This document shows, in pieces, positions 7,157 to 14,887 of a stretch of 24,952 nucleotides of DNA. Origin of the DNA: Treponema sp. (GTDB lineage Bacteria > Spirochaetota > Spirochaetia > Treponematales > Breznakiellaceae); NCBI GenBank assembly GCA_031275035.1, contig JAISPH010000142.1:1-24952 (forward strand), in the 5' to 3' direction. The notes beneath the pieces were generated by a model. The model searched no databases and was not told where the DNA came from. It worked only from the letters and a program-made list of their open reading frames with translations. Position 1 is the first letter of the stretch. The number at the start of each line of letters is the position of its first letter. Both the position numbers and the translations under genes were made by a program.

Positions 7157-7573
7157 ATGGGTTCCGGCGGGGAGGCTTCTATCAGGAGACGATTTAGGTT
7201 TTTGTTGAAGCTGCCTGCCCTTGTTCTGGCGGCGGGGATTTGGTATCTTTCCTCCCAGCCGGTGCTGCCCCAGCCCAAAGGTCTTCTGGGATACGATAAA
7301 TTTCAGCACTTCCTGGCTTATTCCGCCCTGAGCGCCGCTATTGCCCTGTGGTTTTCCCGGGAAAAGTGGCGGCGGGGTTTCAGGTTTCCGGCCCTTACCG
7401 CGGCCCTGGGTTCGCTGTACGGCCTTGTTGACGAGATCCACCAGTACTTTGTCCCCAGCAGGAACTGCAATATGGGGGACTGGTTCTCGGATACGCTGGG
7501 GGCGCTTGCGGCGGCGGCGGCGGTAAAGCTGGTCTTTGGCCGCCGGGTGGGGTGGGACGGTGACAAAAACTGA
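7157..7573 (+). CDS. VanZ-like family membrane protein
   Basis: A 138-residue protein with about four hydrophobic segments: roughly residues 17-33, a short one near 52-66, one in the FPALTAALGSLYGL region, and a C-terminal alanine-rich one. The VanZ-family signature is clear: YDKFQHFLAYSAL in the first half and V-D-E-I-H-Q-Y-F-V-P-S-R followed by D-W-F-S-D-T-L-G-A-L in the second. The family is named for the teicoplanin-resistance protein VanZ, but most members are uncharacterised inner-membrane proteins, and no van genes are present here, so resistance should not be assumed. The rfbB gene follows 71 bases later, giving an envelope context. ATG 7157 is the first good start. Confidence 0.85.
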   Translation: MGSGGEASIRRRFRFLLKLPALVLAAGIWYLSSQPVLPQPKGLLGYDKFQHFLAYSALSAAIALWFSREKWRRGFRFPALTAALGSLYGLVDEIHQYFVPSRNCNMGDWFSDTLGALAAAAAVKLVFGRRVGWDGDKN

Positions 7574-7644
7574 GAGACTTTCCCGAAACCGGCTCGAACC
7601 GGAAGTCCGCGTTTTAAGAATGGTTCCGGGAACAGGGGATTGTA

Positions 7645-8847
7645 ATGGCAAGTGATGAGTTAATCGTGAAACCGGCGGAGAAGCCGCCGGCGGCTTCCCG
7701 GGCTCTTACCAACATCCTGGTTACCGGCGGGTCGGGTTTCATTGGCGGCAATTTTATCCGGCTGCTTCTGCGGGATATTCCGGAATTCAAGGGCCGGATT
7801 ATCAACCTGGATTCCCTTACCTACGCGGGGAACATGAAGAGCCTTGAGGACATTGAGGCCCGCTTCGGCAGCGGCTCCCCCTGCCCCCGTTATATCTTTG
7901 AACTGGGGGATATCAGCGACCGCCAGGGGGTGGAAAGGATATTCCGGCAGTACGCCGTTGATACGGTGGTGCATTTTGCCGCGGAAAGCCACGTGGACCG
8001 CTCGATACTGGGGCCGGAAGCCTTTATCAAGACCAATGTTACCGGCACCTATACCCTGCTGGAGGCGGCCCGGGCGGTTTGGCTGGAGGATCCTCCCGCC
8101 GCCCCCTTCGTCCCCTTAACGCCCGGTTCCCCCCCGGCCTTTCCCGGCGGTTCTTTCCGGCAGGATGTTCTCTTTCACCACATAAGCACCGATGAGGTGT
8201 ACGGTTCCCTGGGAGGTTCCGGTTCCTTCAGCGAGACCAGCCCCTATGCCCCCCGTTCTCCCTACTCGGCCACCAAGGCGGGCAGCGATCACCTGGTAAT
8301 GGCCTACCACCACACCTACGGGCTTCCGGTTACCCTTTCCAACTGCTCCAACAACTACGGCCCCTACCAGTTTCCGGAAAAGCTTATCCCCTTCATGATC
8401 CTCTGCATGCTGGAAGCCAAGCCCCTTCCGGTTTACGGGGACGGGAAAAATGTCCGCGACTGGATACATGTGGACGACCATAACCGGGCGATTTGGACTA
8501 TACTGAAGGGCGGAAAAACCGGGGAAAAGTACAATATCGGCGGGGAGAATGAGTGGGAAAACATCAGGCTCCTGATAACCCTGATCGATATCGCCTCGGA
8601 GAAGGCGGGCCTCGATCCGGGGAAGGTTCGCAGTACCATCACTTTTGTCAAGGATCGTCCCGGCCATGACCGCCGTTACGCCATCGACTGTTCCAAGATA
8701 AAGCGGGAACTTGGCTGGACCCGGCAGATGGACTTTGAAGAGGGTCTTGCCCGCACGGTAGACTGGTATATCGCCCATCCCGAGTGGATTGAGTATATCC
8801 GCTCCGGGGATTACCGCCGGGGTACCGAAGATATCCAGCCCCGGTAA
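7645..8847 (+). CDS. rfbB: dTDP-glucose 4,6-dehydratase
   Basis: A 400-residue short-chain dehydrogenase of the RmlB/RfbB type, which converts dTDP-glucose to dTDP-4-keto-6-deoxyglucose for surface-glycan deoxysugars. NAD-binding T-G-G-S-G-F-I-G-G is at about 27-35, and HFAAESHVDRSI near 110-121 is highly typical of RmlB. Catalytic T-D-E lies in STDEVYG (181-187), with Tyr207 and Lys211 in YSATK; NYGPYQFPEKLIP at 237-249 is also diagnostic. It is longer than the usual ~340-360 residues because of an N-terminal tail of about 22 residues and a proline-rich insert at about 149-170 just before the catalytic strand. rfbA, rfbC and rfbD are absent here. A LolD-like gene begins 12 bases downstream. 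Confidence 0.93.
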   Translation: MASDELIVKPAEKPPAASRALTNILVTGGSGFIGGNFIRLLLRDIPEFKGRIINLDSLTYAGNMKSLEDIEARFGSGSPCPRYIFELGDISDRQGVERIFRQYAVDTVVHFAAESHVDRSILGPEAFIKTNVTGTYTLLEAARAVWLEDPPAAPFVPLTPGSPPAFPGGSFRQDVLFHHISTDEVYGSLGGSGSFSETSPYAPRSPYSATKAGSDHLVMAYHHTYGLPVTLSNCSNNYGPYQFPEKLIPFMILCMLEAKPLPVYGDGKNVRDWIHVDDHNRAIWTILKGGKTGEKYNIGGENEWENIRLLITLIDIASEKAGLDPGKVRSTITFVKDRPGHDRRYAIDCSKIKRELGWTRQMDFEEGLARTVDWYIAHPEWIEYIRSGDYRRGTEDIQPR

Positions 8848-8859
8848 TGGCGGTTTCCC

Positions 8860-9543
8860 GTGATTTCTCTGGGTAACCTTTACAAAACCTACCCCATGGG
8901 CAAGGTCTCCGTGGAAGCCCTGAAGGGTGTCAGCCTTGAATTTTCCACCGGCGACTTTGTTTCCGTGGCGGGCCCCTCCGGATCGGGCAAGACCACCCTG
9001 ATGAACATCATCGGGCTTATCGACAGCCCCAGCGGGGGAAGCGTTAAAATTGACGGCAGGGAAACGGTGGGCCTGGGCCGCCGGGAACTTACCCGGCTGC
9101 GGCGGGAACAAATCGGTTTCGTCTTCCAGTCCTTTAACCTGCTGCCGGTGCTGACGGTTTTTGAGAACGTGGAGCTTCCCCTGACCATCGGCAAAAAGAC
9201 CCTTTCCGCGGCAGCGCGCCGGGATCGGATAGAATACCTGCTTGACGCGGTGGGGCTTACGGATCGGAAAAAGCATACCCCGGCGGAGCTTTCCGGCGGC
9301 CAGCAGCAGCGGGTGGCCATTGCGCGGGCCCTGGTAACCCGGCCGAAGATCGTCATCGCCGACGAGCCCACGGCGAATCTGGATTCCGCCAACGGGGAAC
9401 TGGTGCTGGAACTGATGCGGAAAATAAACCGGGAAGAGGGAACCACCTTTATCTTTTCCACCCACGACCCGGAGATCTGGAATATGGCGAACCACGTGGT
9501 GTTTCTCAGGGACGGGCTGGTGGAATCGGAGCAGCGCCGATGA
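8860..9543 (+). CDS. ABC transporter ATP-binding protein, LolD/MacB type
   Basis: A 227-residue ATPase with all motifs: Walker A GPSGSGKT (38-45), Q-loop Gln90, signature LSGGQ (144-148), Walker B IVIADE (164-169) and H-loop His202. The short length and TANLDS / FSTHDPEIWN style match the LolD/MacB/FtsE group, which drives FtsX-type permeases that move or extract lipoproteins or other envelope substrates without transporting across a channel. GTG 8860 is the start; no better in-frame start fits after the rfbB stop. The stop overlaps the next gene by 4 bases (ATGA), indicating translational coupling to its permease. Function as lipoprotein release is inferred from the downstream genes. Confidence 0.93.
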   Translation: MISLGNLYKTYPMGKVSVEALKGVSLEFSTGDFVSVAGPSGSGKTTLMNIIGLIDSPSGGSVKIDGRETVGLGRRELTRLRREQIGFVFQSFNLLPVLTVFENVELPLTIGKKTLSAAARRDRIEYLLDAVGLTDRKKHTPAELSGGQQQRVAIARALVTRPKIVIADEPTANLDSANGELVLELMRKINREEGTTFIFSTHDPEIWNMANHVVFLRDGLVESEQRR

Positions 9544-10976
9544 TCCTCCCTTTTATCCTGAGAAATATTGTCCGTAACCGGAAAAACAGCCTGGTCATCG
9601 TTTTGCTCATCGGGTCCATCTGTTTTCTTTTTTTCCTGGGAAACAGCCTGGTGGGCCGCTCGGATCGGGGGATGCGGGAAGCTTACGTTGACAGCCTTAC
9701 CGGAGACCTGGTTATCCAGAAAAACGGCCCGGTTACCATGAACATGTTCGGCGCGAACACGCCGGTTATCGACGAGTATTTCAAGATCCCCGAACTGCCG
9801 GCCTACGACCTGGTCAGGGAGATAGCCGCTTCAGAGGCCGGGGTGGAACGCCTTACCAGCCAGGTTTCAACCAAGGCGTACCTTGATATGCTGGGCATAC
9901 GGGAGCCGGTACTGCTCTGCGGGGTGGAGGCCGGTACTTACTTTGACGCTTTCCCGGGGATAGAACTGGTGGAAGGCCGTTTCCTTGAAGACGGGGAATA
10001 CGGGGCCATGATCACCCTGGCCCGCGCCGAGAGTCTTGAAGGGCAGGGGGCCTCCTTCCCCCGGATGGGGATCCCCCTGCTTTTTACCGCCGCCGGCGAA
10101 GCGGGGTTCAAGATACGGGAGGTTCCCCTGGTGGGGATCTACCGGTACCGGAACCCCGGCCAGTACATGAACGAACTGGTCATTGCCGATCCCCAGACCG
10201 CCCGGGTTCTCTCCGCCATCCAGGTGGCGGGGGCGGATGTGGAAATCCCCGAAGCTTTTCAGGATCTGTTCGGCGCCTCCCTGGACGATCTCTTTAGCGA
10301 TGCTTTCCCCGCCGAAGACCGGAGCCAGGAGGCTTTTTCGGTGGAATCCCTGGAAGCCTTCCTGGCCGGCGCGGATGACCGGGAGGAGCTGGCGGGAGGG
10401 GGCTGGAATTTCATCATTCTCCGTTTGGAAAAAGGGGCCTCCGCCGCCGCCGTTGCCTCGTCGCTGAATAAAAAAATCGCCTCCTTCGACGTGCTTGCCG
10501 TAGACTGGCGCGTCGCCGCGGGGAATTCGGCGATACTGCTGTTTCTTATCCAGTTCCTCTTAAACGGCGGGGTTTTTCTGGTAAGCGTGGCGGGGATCAT
10601 CGCCGCGGTAAACATCCTCCTGATTTCTCTGTTCAAACGTACCCGGGAGATAGGAACCCTCCGGGCTATCGGCGCGGGGGACGGGTATATCTGCTTCCTG
10701 GTCCTGGGGGAGAACCTCGTCCTGGCCGCCGGGGCCGGTGTTTTGGGGCTCCTCCTGGGTTACGGTTTTATCCGGCTTGTCAACGCGGCGCTTATCGCCA
10801 TTCCCAATGACTTAATCGCCTCCCTCCTGGGCGGGCCGGTACTGCGGCTTTCCTTCATCCCTTCCGTCGCCCTTTCCTCCTTCGCGCTGGCCCTGGTACT
10901 GGGTTTCGTTACCGCCATTTTCCCGGTGGGAACGGCGGTCCGTATCGATCCCATTGTCGCCGTCAGGCGGGGTTAG
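9540..10976 (+). CDS. FtsX/LolC-E-type ABC permease (first of pair)
   Basis: A 478-residue protein with the FtsX/MacB layout: one N-terminal membrane helix (about residues 18-40, LVIVLLIGSICFLFFLGNSL), a periplasmic domain of about 300 residues, then three C-terminal helices. The cytoplasmic coupling segment R-T-R-E-I-G-T-L-R-A-I-G follows the second helix and is diagnostic. LolC/E permeases use the periplasmic domain to extract lipoproteins from the inner membrane. The gene overlaps the ATPase gene by 4 bases and precedes a second, different FtsX-type permease by 3 bases, so the complex is probably a heterodimer of permeases with an ATPase dimer. The C-terminal half of the periplasmic domain is rich in acidic residues. 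Confidence 0.9.
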   Translation: MILPFILRNIVRNRKNSLVIVLLIGSICFLFFLGNSLVGRSDRGMREAYVDSLTGDLVIQKNGPVTMNMFGANTPVIDEYFKIPELPAYDLVREIAASEAGVERLTSQVSTKAYLDMLGIREPVLLCGVEAGTYFDAFPGIELVEGRFLEDGEYGAMITLARAESLEGQGASFPRMGIPLLFTAAGEAGFKIREVPLVGIYRYRNPGQYMNELVIADPQTARVLSAIQVAGADVEIPEAFQDLFGASLDDLFSDAFPAEDRSQEAFSVESLEAFLAGADDREELAGGGWNFIILRLEKGASAAAVASSLNKKIASFDVLAVDWRVAAGNSAILLFLIQFLLNGGVFLVSVAGIIAAVNILLISLFKRTREIGTLRAIGAGDGYICFLVLGENLVLAAGAGVLGLLLGYGFIRLVNAALIAIPNDLIASLLGGPVLRLSFIPSVALSSFALALVLGFVTAIFPVGTAVRIDPIVAVRRG

Positions 10977-10979
10977 CGG

Positions 10980-12290
10980 ATGAAGCTCTTCCCCCTTACC
11001 CGGCTGGCGGGCAAGTACCTTATCCGTTACCGCCGGCGCTACCTCTTCCTCTTTCTGGCCCTGAGCTTCGGCTTTGGGATTGTAACCCTTATGACATCGG
11101 TAAAGGACGGCATGTACCGGAATGTGTACAATTCCGCCCAGGGTCATTACGCCGGCGATATCGTCGCCGTGGGCTACGACAAGGGTCTGGCGGCCGACGG
11201 GCCTTACCTTGACCGGGAAAACATGGACGCGGTGTTTAAGGCCGCGGAGGCGGTAAAACTGAACCCGGTCCATTCGGCGGCAAGGACCATCTTCGGGGAA
11301 CGGGGCGTTCTCTATTACAATGGCGCGGCGGTACGGCTTAAATACGTAATAGGGGCCGATTGGGACAAGGAGGCGGCCTATTTTAACGGGCTTGAGTACC
11401 TTGAACGCCGGGACAGTTTTGAAGGGGAGGACGCGATCCTGCTCTCCGCGCCGGTAGCCGAAGAACTGGGCGCCCGGCTGGGGGATCGCCTGATTCTGGA
11501 GGTGGATACCCGGGGCGGGCAGAAGAACACGGGGGTATTCATCGTAAACGGCCTGGTAAAGGACTCCACGATCTTCGGTTACCACAAGGTGTATATCCCC
11601 CGTATTACCCTCAACCGGCTCCTCCTCTTTGGCGATGATGAATGTTCGTCCATCGGTTTCTTTTTGGCCGATCCCGGGGAGGCCGGGAAGAAACAGGCTT
11701 TTCTCCAGCGGGAGCTTTCAAAAACCGTTCCGGCCGGCCCGCTTGTCAAAGACCGGGAGGAGCTTGCCCTGGAACGCAACCGGCCCTGGACGGGGGTAAA
11801 GGTCTTCATCCTGACCATCCCGGTGTACCTTTCGGAAGTGGCGGATCTCCTGGGGGCCATACGGATCATCGCCTACTTCCTTTACGCCGTGATGCTTCTG
11901 ATTATTTTCGTCAGCGCCCTGGTTACCTGGCGGCTTATCCTCCGGGAACGCTCCCGTGAGCTGGGGACCATGCGGGCCGTCGGTTTTTACGGGACGGATC
12001 TGCTCTACGTCCTGCTGGTGGAAACCCTGGCCCTGGCGCTGGTTTCCCTGATTGCGGGTTTCTTTTTGTCGTTCTTTTTCTCCTGGCTTGTAACCTGCAT
12101 CCCTTTTTCGTGGTTTCCCAGCTTTGAAATCTTTATGAAAGATGGTAAACTAAGATCCCTGTACCTTCCGGAAACCATGCTGATAAATATCGCCGCGGTG
12201 TTCGCGGTTTTAATTGCCGCGGTCTGGGAGCCTGCTTTCCGCTCCTCCCGGGATCATCTGCCGGAAATGTTAAGCGGGAGGCTTGTCTAG
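10980..12290 (+). CDS. FtsX/LolC-E-type ABC permease (second of pair)
   Basis: A 436-residue FtsX-family permease with the same four-helix layout as its upstream neighbour: an N-terminal helix at about 20-40, a large periplasmic domain, and three C-terminal helices. The coupling segment R-E-R-S-R-E-L-G-T-M-R-A-V-G lies near residues 320-333. It is clearly diverged from the first permease, supporting a LolC/LolE-like heteromeric pair. Its TAG stop (12288-12290) is also the first three bases of a palindromic repeat element, so the element abuts the coding sequence exactly. The operon continues past the repeats into a LolA-like gene. Confidence 0.9.
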   Translation: MKLFPLTRLAGKYLIRYRRRYLFLFLALSFGFGIVTLMTSVKDGMYRNVYNSAQGHYAGDIVAVGYDKGLAADGPYLDRENMDAVFKAAEAVKLNPVHSAARTIFGERGVLYYNGAAVRLKYVIGADWDKEAAYFNGLEYLERRDSFEGEDAILLSAPVAEELGARLGDRLILEVDTRGGQKNTGVFIVNGLVKDSTIFGYHKVYIPRITLNRLLLFGDDECSSIGFFLADPGEAGKKQAFLQRELSKTVPAGPLVKDREELALERNRPWTGVKVFILTIPVYLSEVADLLGAIRIIAYFLYAVMLLIIFVSALVTWRLILRERSRELGTMRAVGFYGTDLLYVLLVETLALALVSLIAGFFLSFFFSWLVTCIPFSWFPSFEIFMKDGKLRSLYLPETMLINIAAVFAVLIAAVWEPAFRSSRDHLPEMLSGRLV

Positions 12291-12440
12291 GAGCCTGTCG
12301 CACTGGTAGGTTTTTACGGTTTTTCGTTGAAAAATCCGTAAAAACCACGATTACTGGGCATCCTTCCGGAGTTTGCAGGGTAAAAAATCGCCTTGCAGGC
12401 GATTTTTGGGGTTTTATGCGCGAAGCGCAACAAACTCCTA
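12288..12440 (+). repeat. Palindromic repeat element, copy 1
   Basis: The ends are an imperfect inverted repeat: TAGGAGCCTGTCGCAC (12288-12303) against GCGCAACAAACTCCTA (12425-12440), 12 of 16 positions complementary. Inside are a long hairpin (GGTTTTTACGG at 12309 pairing with CCGTAAAAACC ending 12346) and a second hairpin (12383-12407). A second copy follows head to tail. No transposase gene is present, so it resembles a REP/MITE-like non-autonomous element. Confidence 0.75.
12383..12407 (+). terminator. Terminator-like hairpin inside repeat copy 1
   Basis: AAAAATCGCCT (12383-12393) and AGGCGATTTTT (12397-12407) form a perfect 11-bp stem with a 3-base loop and an A-tract/T-tract arrangement typical of bidirectional intrinsic terminators. 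It could reduce transcription from the permease genes into the LolA-like gene. The equivalent site in copy 2 (about 12541-12565) is degraded. Confidence 0.5.
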
Positions 12441-12597
12441 GCAGCCTGTTGCACTGGTAGGTTTTTGCGCCACCAGTGACGCAAAAATCCCGATTATCCG
12501 GCTGCTTGCGAACCAGAGGTTCGACGGGGTTTGCGGGGTAAAAGCCGCCTTGCGGACGATTTTTGGAGGTTTTATGCGCGAGGCGCAACAAACGGCC
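12439..12597 (+). repeat. Palindromic repeat element, copy 2
   Basis: This copy starts TAGCAGCCTGTTGCAC, sharing its first two bases with the end of copy 1, and runs in the same order: CACTGGTAGGTTTTT, an internal hairpin (GGTTTTTGCG at 12459 against CGCAAAAATCC), the GGGTAAAA stretch, then TTTTATGCGCGAGGCGCAAC. Its right end (GCGCAACAAA, 12583-12592) is inside the next gene. Between the copies the ends are well conserved and the middle is not. Confidence 0.72.
12565..12569 (+). promoter_or_regulatory. Ribosome-binding site carried by the repeat element
   Basis: GGAGG lies 4 bases before ATG 12574, and both are part of repeat copy 2. Copy 1 has GGGG at the matching place followed by TTTTATGCGCGAAGCGCAAC, so the repeat family carries a potential start codon reading M-R-E-A-Q-Q. 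Confidence 0.55.
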
Positions 12598-13368
12598 GGT
12601 ATCATGCGGTTTTTTTTGTTTTTTTGCCTTGTCCTGTTTGCCGGAATCCTTCCCCTCCCGGCCCTTACGGATCTGGAGCTTCTCCGGAAGGTGGACAGCC
12701 TGGTCAGTTACATGGACACGGATTTTTCCGCCGAATACACCATCGTCCAGGACAGACCCGGCCAGGGCCGTTCCACCACGGTTGCCGGGGTCTTCCGCCG
12801 GGACAGTATCGAGACCTATGTCATCGTGATTCTCCAGCCGCCCATCAGCCGGGGGGAGGGCTACCTGAAACAGGGCAAAACCCTGTGGATCTACGATCCC
12901 GAAAGCCGGCGCTTCAATACCACCTCCAGTTCCGAGCGTTTTCAGAACACCAACGCCCGTAATTCGGACTTTACCCGCTCGACCCTGGCGGAGGACTACA
13001 AAATCGTCGGGGGAGAAGACGCGACCCTGGGCCGTTTCAAGTGCCGGCTCCTGAGCCTGGAGGCCCTAAGCACCGAGGTTACCTACCCCCGGATGAAGAT
13101 CTGGGTAAGCGAGGACGGCCTGGTACGGAAAACGGAGGATTACAGCCTTTCCGGCCAGCTGCTGCGAACCAGCGCCGTTCCGGACTACTACCAAATCGGG
13201 AACCGCTTTATTCCCAAGCGGATGCTTTTTGTGGAGGCCCTGAGGGGGGCGACCATTGACGGAAAGTTCGTTAACGAGCAAACCCAGATCAGCATCAACA
13301 AACCTTCTTTCGGTAAAGTTGCCGATTCCACCTATTCAAAAACCTTCCTGGAAACGGTGAACAAGTAA
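12574..13368 (+). CDS. LolA-like outer-membrane lipoprotein-sorting protein
   Basis: A 264-residue exported protein of the COG2834 outer-membrane lipoprotein-sorting type. After the signal peptide (hydrophobic core FFLFFCLVLFAGILPL) comes a LolA-like half-barrel with diagnostic segments RGEGYLKQGKTLWIYDPESR and NARNSDFTRSTLAEDY. LolA-type proteins carry lipoproteins across the periplasm; this larger form is often found beside FtsX-type ABC transporters. Start choice is uncertain: ATG 12574 has GGAGG 4 bases upstream but lies within repeat copy 2, adding M-R-E-A-Q-Q-T-A-G-I before the signal. ATG 12604 would give a more ordinary signal peptide (MRFFLFFC) but no clear Shine-Dalgarno. It follows the LolD-LolC/E-like genes and precedes an outer-membrane protein gene by 5 bases. 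Confidence 0.85.
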   Translation: MREAQQTAGIMRFFLFFCLVLFAGILPLPALTDLELLRKVDSLVSYMDTDFSAEYTIVQDRPGQGRSTTVAGVFRRDSIETYVIVILQPPISRGEGYLKQGKTLWIYDPESRRFNTTSSSERFQNTNARNSDFTRSTLAEDYKIVGGEDATLGRFKCRLLSLEALSTEVTYPRMKIWVSEDGLVRKTEDYSLSGQLLRTSAVPDYYQIGNRFIPKRMLFVEALRGATIDGKFVNEQTQISINKPSFGKVADSTYSKTFLETVNK

Positions 13369-13373
13369 AACCC

Positions 13374-14723
13374 ATGAAAAGACTTTCCCTGCTCCTCCTG
13401 TTTCTTTTCCTCCTGCCCGGCGCCTTCCGGCTCGCCGCCCAGCAAAGCCGGCCCGCCGGAAGCTCCGGCGATACGGATCTCCTGGACCGGGACATCGACA
13501 GCCTCTTTGACGACATCGAAGCGGAGGACGGGGCGGAGGACGGCGGGGGTACCGGCAGGGAAGCGGACGGGGACGGCGAGGACGCCGGGAAAGGGGAAGG
13601 GGATCTCCCTTTCGCCGGCAGTATTCTGAGGGACCTGGTACGTCGGAGCGGTTTCGCTCTGGAAGGCTCTTTCCGCTTTTACAGCGGTTTCGCCCCGGGC
13701 TGGAGTGAAACACCCTGGAACTGGGATGAAACGGAGGAGGAGCTCACCCGGCCCGTACTGGGGGGTATGTCGGCGGATCTGATCCTGGATTTCCAAATCT
13801 CCGAGGTGTTCCGGGTCCGGAACAGTTTTGGGTTTTCCTATCCGGCTCTGACCCTGGCGGTTAGTGAGTTTTTCTTTGATTATAATATCAAAGACCGCCT
13901 CTTCCTGCGGGCAGGAAAATTTGCCCCCGGTTGGGGCCGCTCTTCCAACTATCCCTTCGCCAATCTCCTCTCCCGCCTTCCCGCAGGAAACGCCGGGGGA
14001 GACGCCTATGTGTTTAAGGCGAACCTGCCTATCGGCGTAGGGGGCCTGGAGTTAATTACCCTTACCCGCAAAGGTTTCATGGAGAAAGATTTGCCCACTC
14101 CCACCGAACTGGGCTACGGGATCAAGTACAACCTGGCCCTCCCCTGGGCGGATATCGATCTGGGGGCCTTTTACCTTGACGCCATGCCCTTTCGGGCCAC
14201 CGCCTCGCTAAAGACCACCCTTCCCTGGGACACGGAAGCTTACACCGAGGGACTTGTGGCTGTTCCCCAGGACACCTGGGACGACCTGGTGTTTTCCGGC
14301 AGCCTGGGTCTGGCCCGGGATTTCTTTGGCGATCTCTTTACCTTGAACGGGGAGATATTCTACAACGGCGAGGAAGAGGCAAGCTGGTTTAGCCCGAAAA
14401 CGGATCTGCGGGAGGCCAAGGCTGTCCCCCTTATCAGCGGTCTTAACGGCGCTTTCAACCTGGTGATTCGACCCCGGCTTTTTTGGGATTTCAGGATCTT
14501 TAGCCAGGTTTTTTACGGCGTAGACGAGAACAGCGTCCAGCTCGTGCCGGGCTTTTCCTGCAAACCCCTTTCCCACCTGGAGTTTTCGCTGGCGGTTCCC
14601 ATGGTACTGGGCAGCCGGGAAGGAACCTATTACCGGGACAACGTAGACAGCAAAAACCGCCCCTTCGCGGTGGTCCTGCTGGTCTCCCTCCAGGGAAGCC
14701 ATCGCTTTGATTATTACCGTTAG
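13374..14723 (+). CDS. Predicted outer-membrane beta-barrel protein, function unknown
   Basis: A 449-residue protein with a strong signal peptide (MKRLSLLLLFLFLLPGAFRLAA). A low-complexity acidic linker rich in Asp, Glu and Gly follows at about residues 35-80. The rest has the short alternating aromatic/polar strands and Gly-Asn turns of outer-membrane barrels, with a segment A-G-K-F-A-P-G-W-G-R typical of porin-like barrels in spirochaetes. It ends H-R-F-D-Y-Y-R and lacks a canonical terminal phenylalanine. I do not recognise a named family. It begins 5 bases after the LolA-like gene, so it is co-translated and likely the outer-membrane partner or client of that system. The barrel call is prediction by eye. 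Confidence 0.65.
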   Translation: MKRLSLLLLFLFLLPGAFRLAAQQSRPAGSSGDTDLLDRDIDSLFDDIEAEDGAEDGGGTGREADGDGEDAGKGEGDLPFAGSILRDLVRRSGFALEGSFRFYSGFAPGWSETPWNWDETEEELTRPVLGGMSADLILDFQISEVFRVRNSFGFSYPALTLAVSEFFFDYNIKDRLFLRAGKFAPGWGRSSNYPFANLLSRLPAGNAGGDAYVFKANLPIGVGGLELITLTRKGFMEKDLPTPTELGYGIKYNLALPWADIDLGAFYLDAMPFRATASLKTTLPWDTEAYTEGLVAVPQDTWDDLVFSGSLGLARDFFGDLFTLNGEIFYNGEEEASWFSPKTDLREAKAVPLISGLNGAFNLVIRPRLFWDFRIFSQVFYGVDENSVQLVPGFSCKPLSHLEFSLAVPMVLGSREGTYYRDNVDSKNRPFAVVLLVSLQGSHRFDYYR

Positions 14724-14724
14724 C

Positions 14725-14753
14725 TTGACAGAAATTTTGAAATAAACTATACT
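14725..14753 (+). promoter_or_regulatory. Consensus sigma-70 promoter
   Basis: TTGACA (14725-14730) and TATACT (14748-14753) are separated by exactly 17 bases, directly after the stop of the outer-membrane protein gene. Expected transcription start is about 14760, leaving a leader of about 145 nt before the FmdE-family gene. This is the best promoter in the window. Confidence 0.85.
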
Positions 14754-14800
14754 TTATTTCCCGCGCTATGAAGGCGTGGTTTTTCTTCCTTTCCTTAAGT

Positions 14801-14887
14801 AAATGTTCCACGAAGGAACAGGCTGCCTGTGTCTCAACATGGTTGGGCATGGCCGTTCTGGAGACGAACTCCCCCTCATTTTATTTC
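14801..14887 (+). ncRNA. Structured leader RNA, candidate NiCo (czcD)-type metal riboswitch
   Basis: The leader shows nested pairings: TGTTCC/GGAACA (14804-14809, 14815-14820), GTCTC/GAGAC (14831-14835, 14861-14865), and inside it ATGGTT/GGCCGT enclosing GGGCAT. The ordered single-stranded-looking blocks ACAGGCTGCC, CAAC, GGGCA and GAACT match my recollection of the NiCo metal-riboswitch core. GGAG/CTCC (14860-14863, 14869-14872) followed by CCC and TCATTTTATTT could be a terminator that competes with the GTCTC/GAGAC stem. Downstream genes encode a metal-type importer, which fits metal sensing. The identity was not checked against a covariance model; an unrelated structured leader is possible. 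Confidence 0.5.

Noticed and set aside
7157..7573. Glycopeptide-resistance gene vanZ
   Set aside because: Only the family fold is shared; no vanHAX or regulatory genes are present, so a resistance role is not supported.
8116..9495. A 459-residue minus-strand open frame
   Set aside because: It lies antisense to rfbB and the LolD-type gene, has no recognisable domain, and is the kind of long shadow frame produced by GC-rich third positions.
12288..12597. CRISPR array
   Set aside because: Only two units of about 155 bp with internally diverged sequence; no short repeat/spacer pattern and no cas genes.
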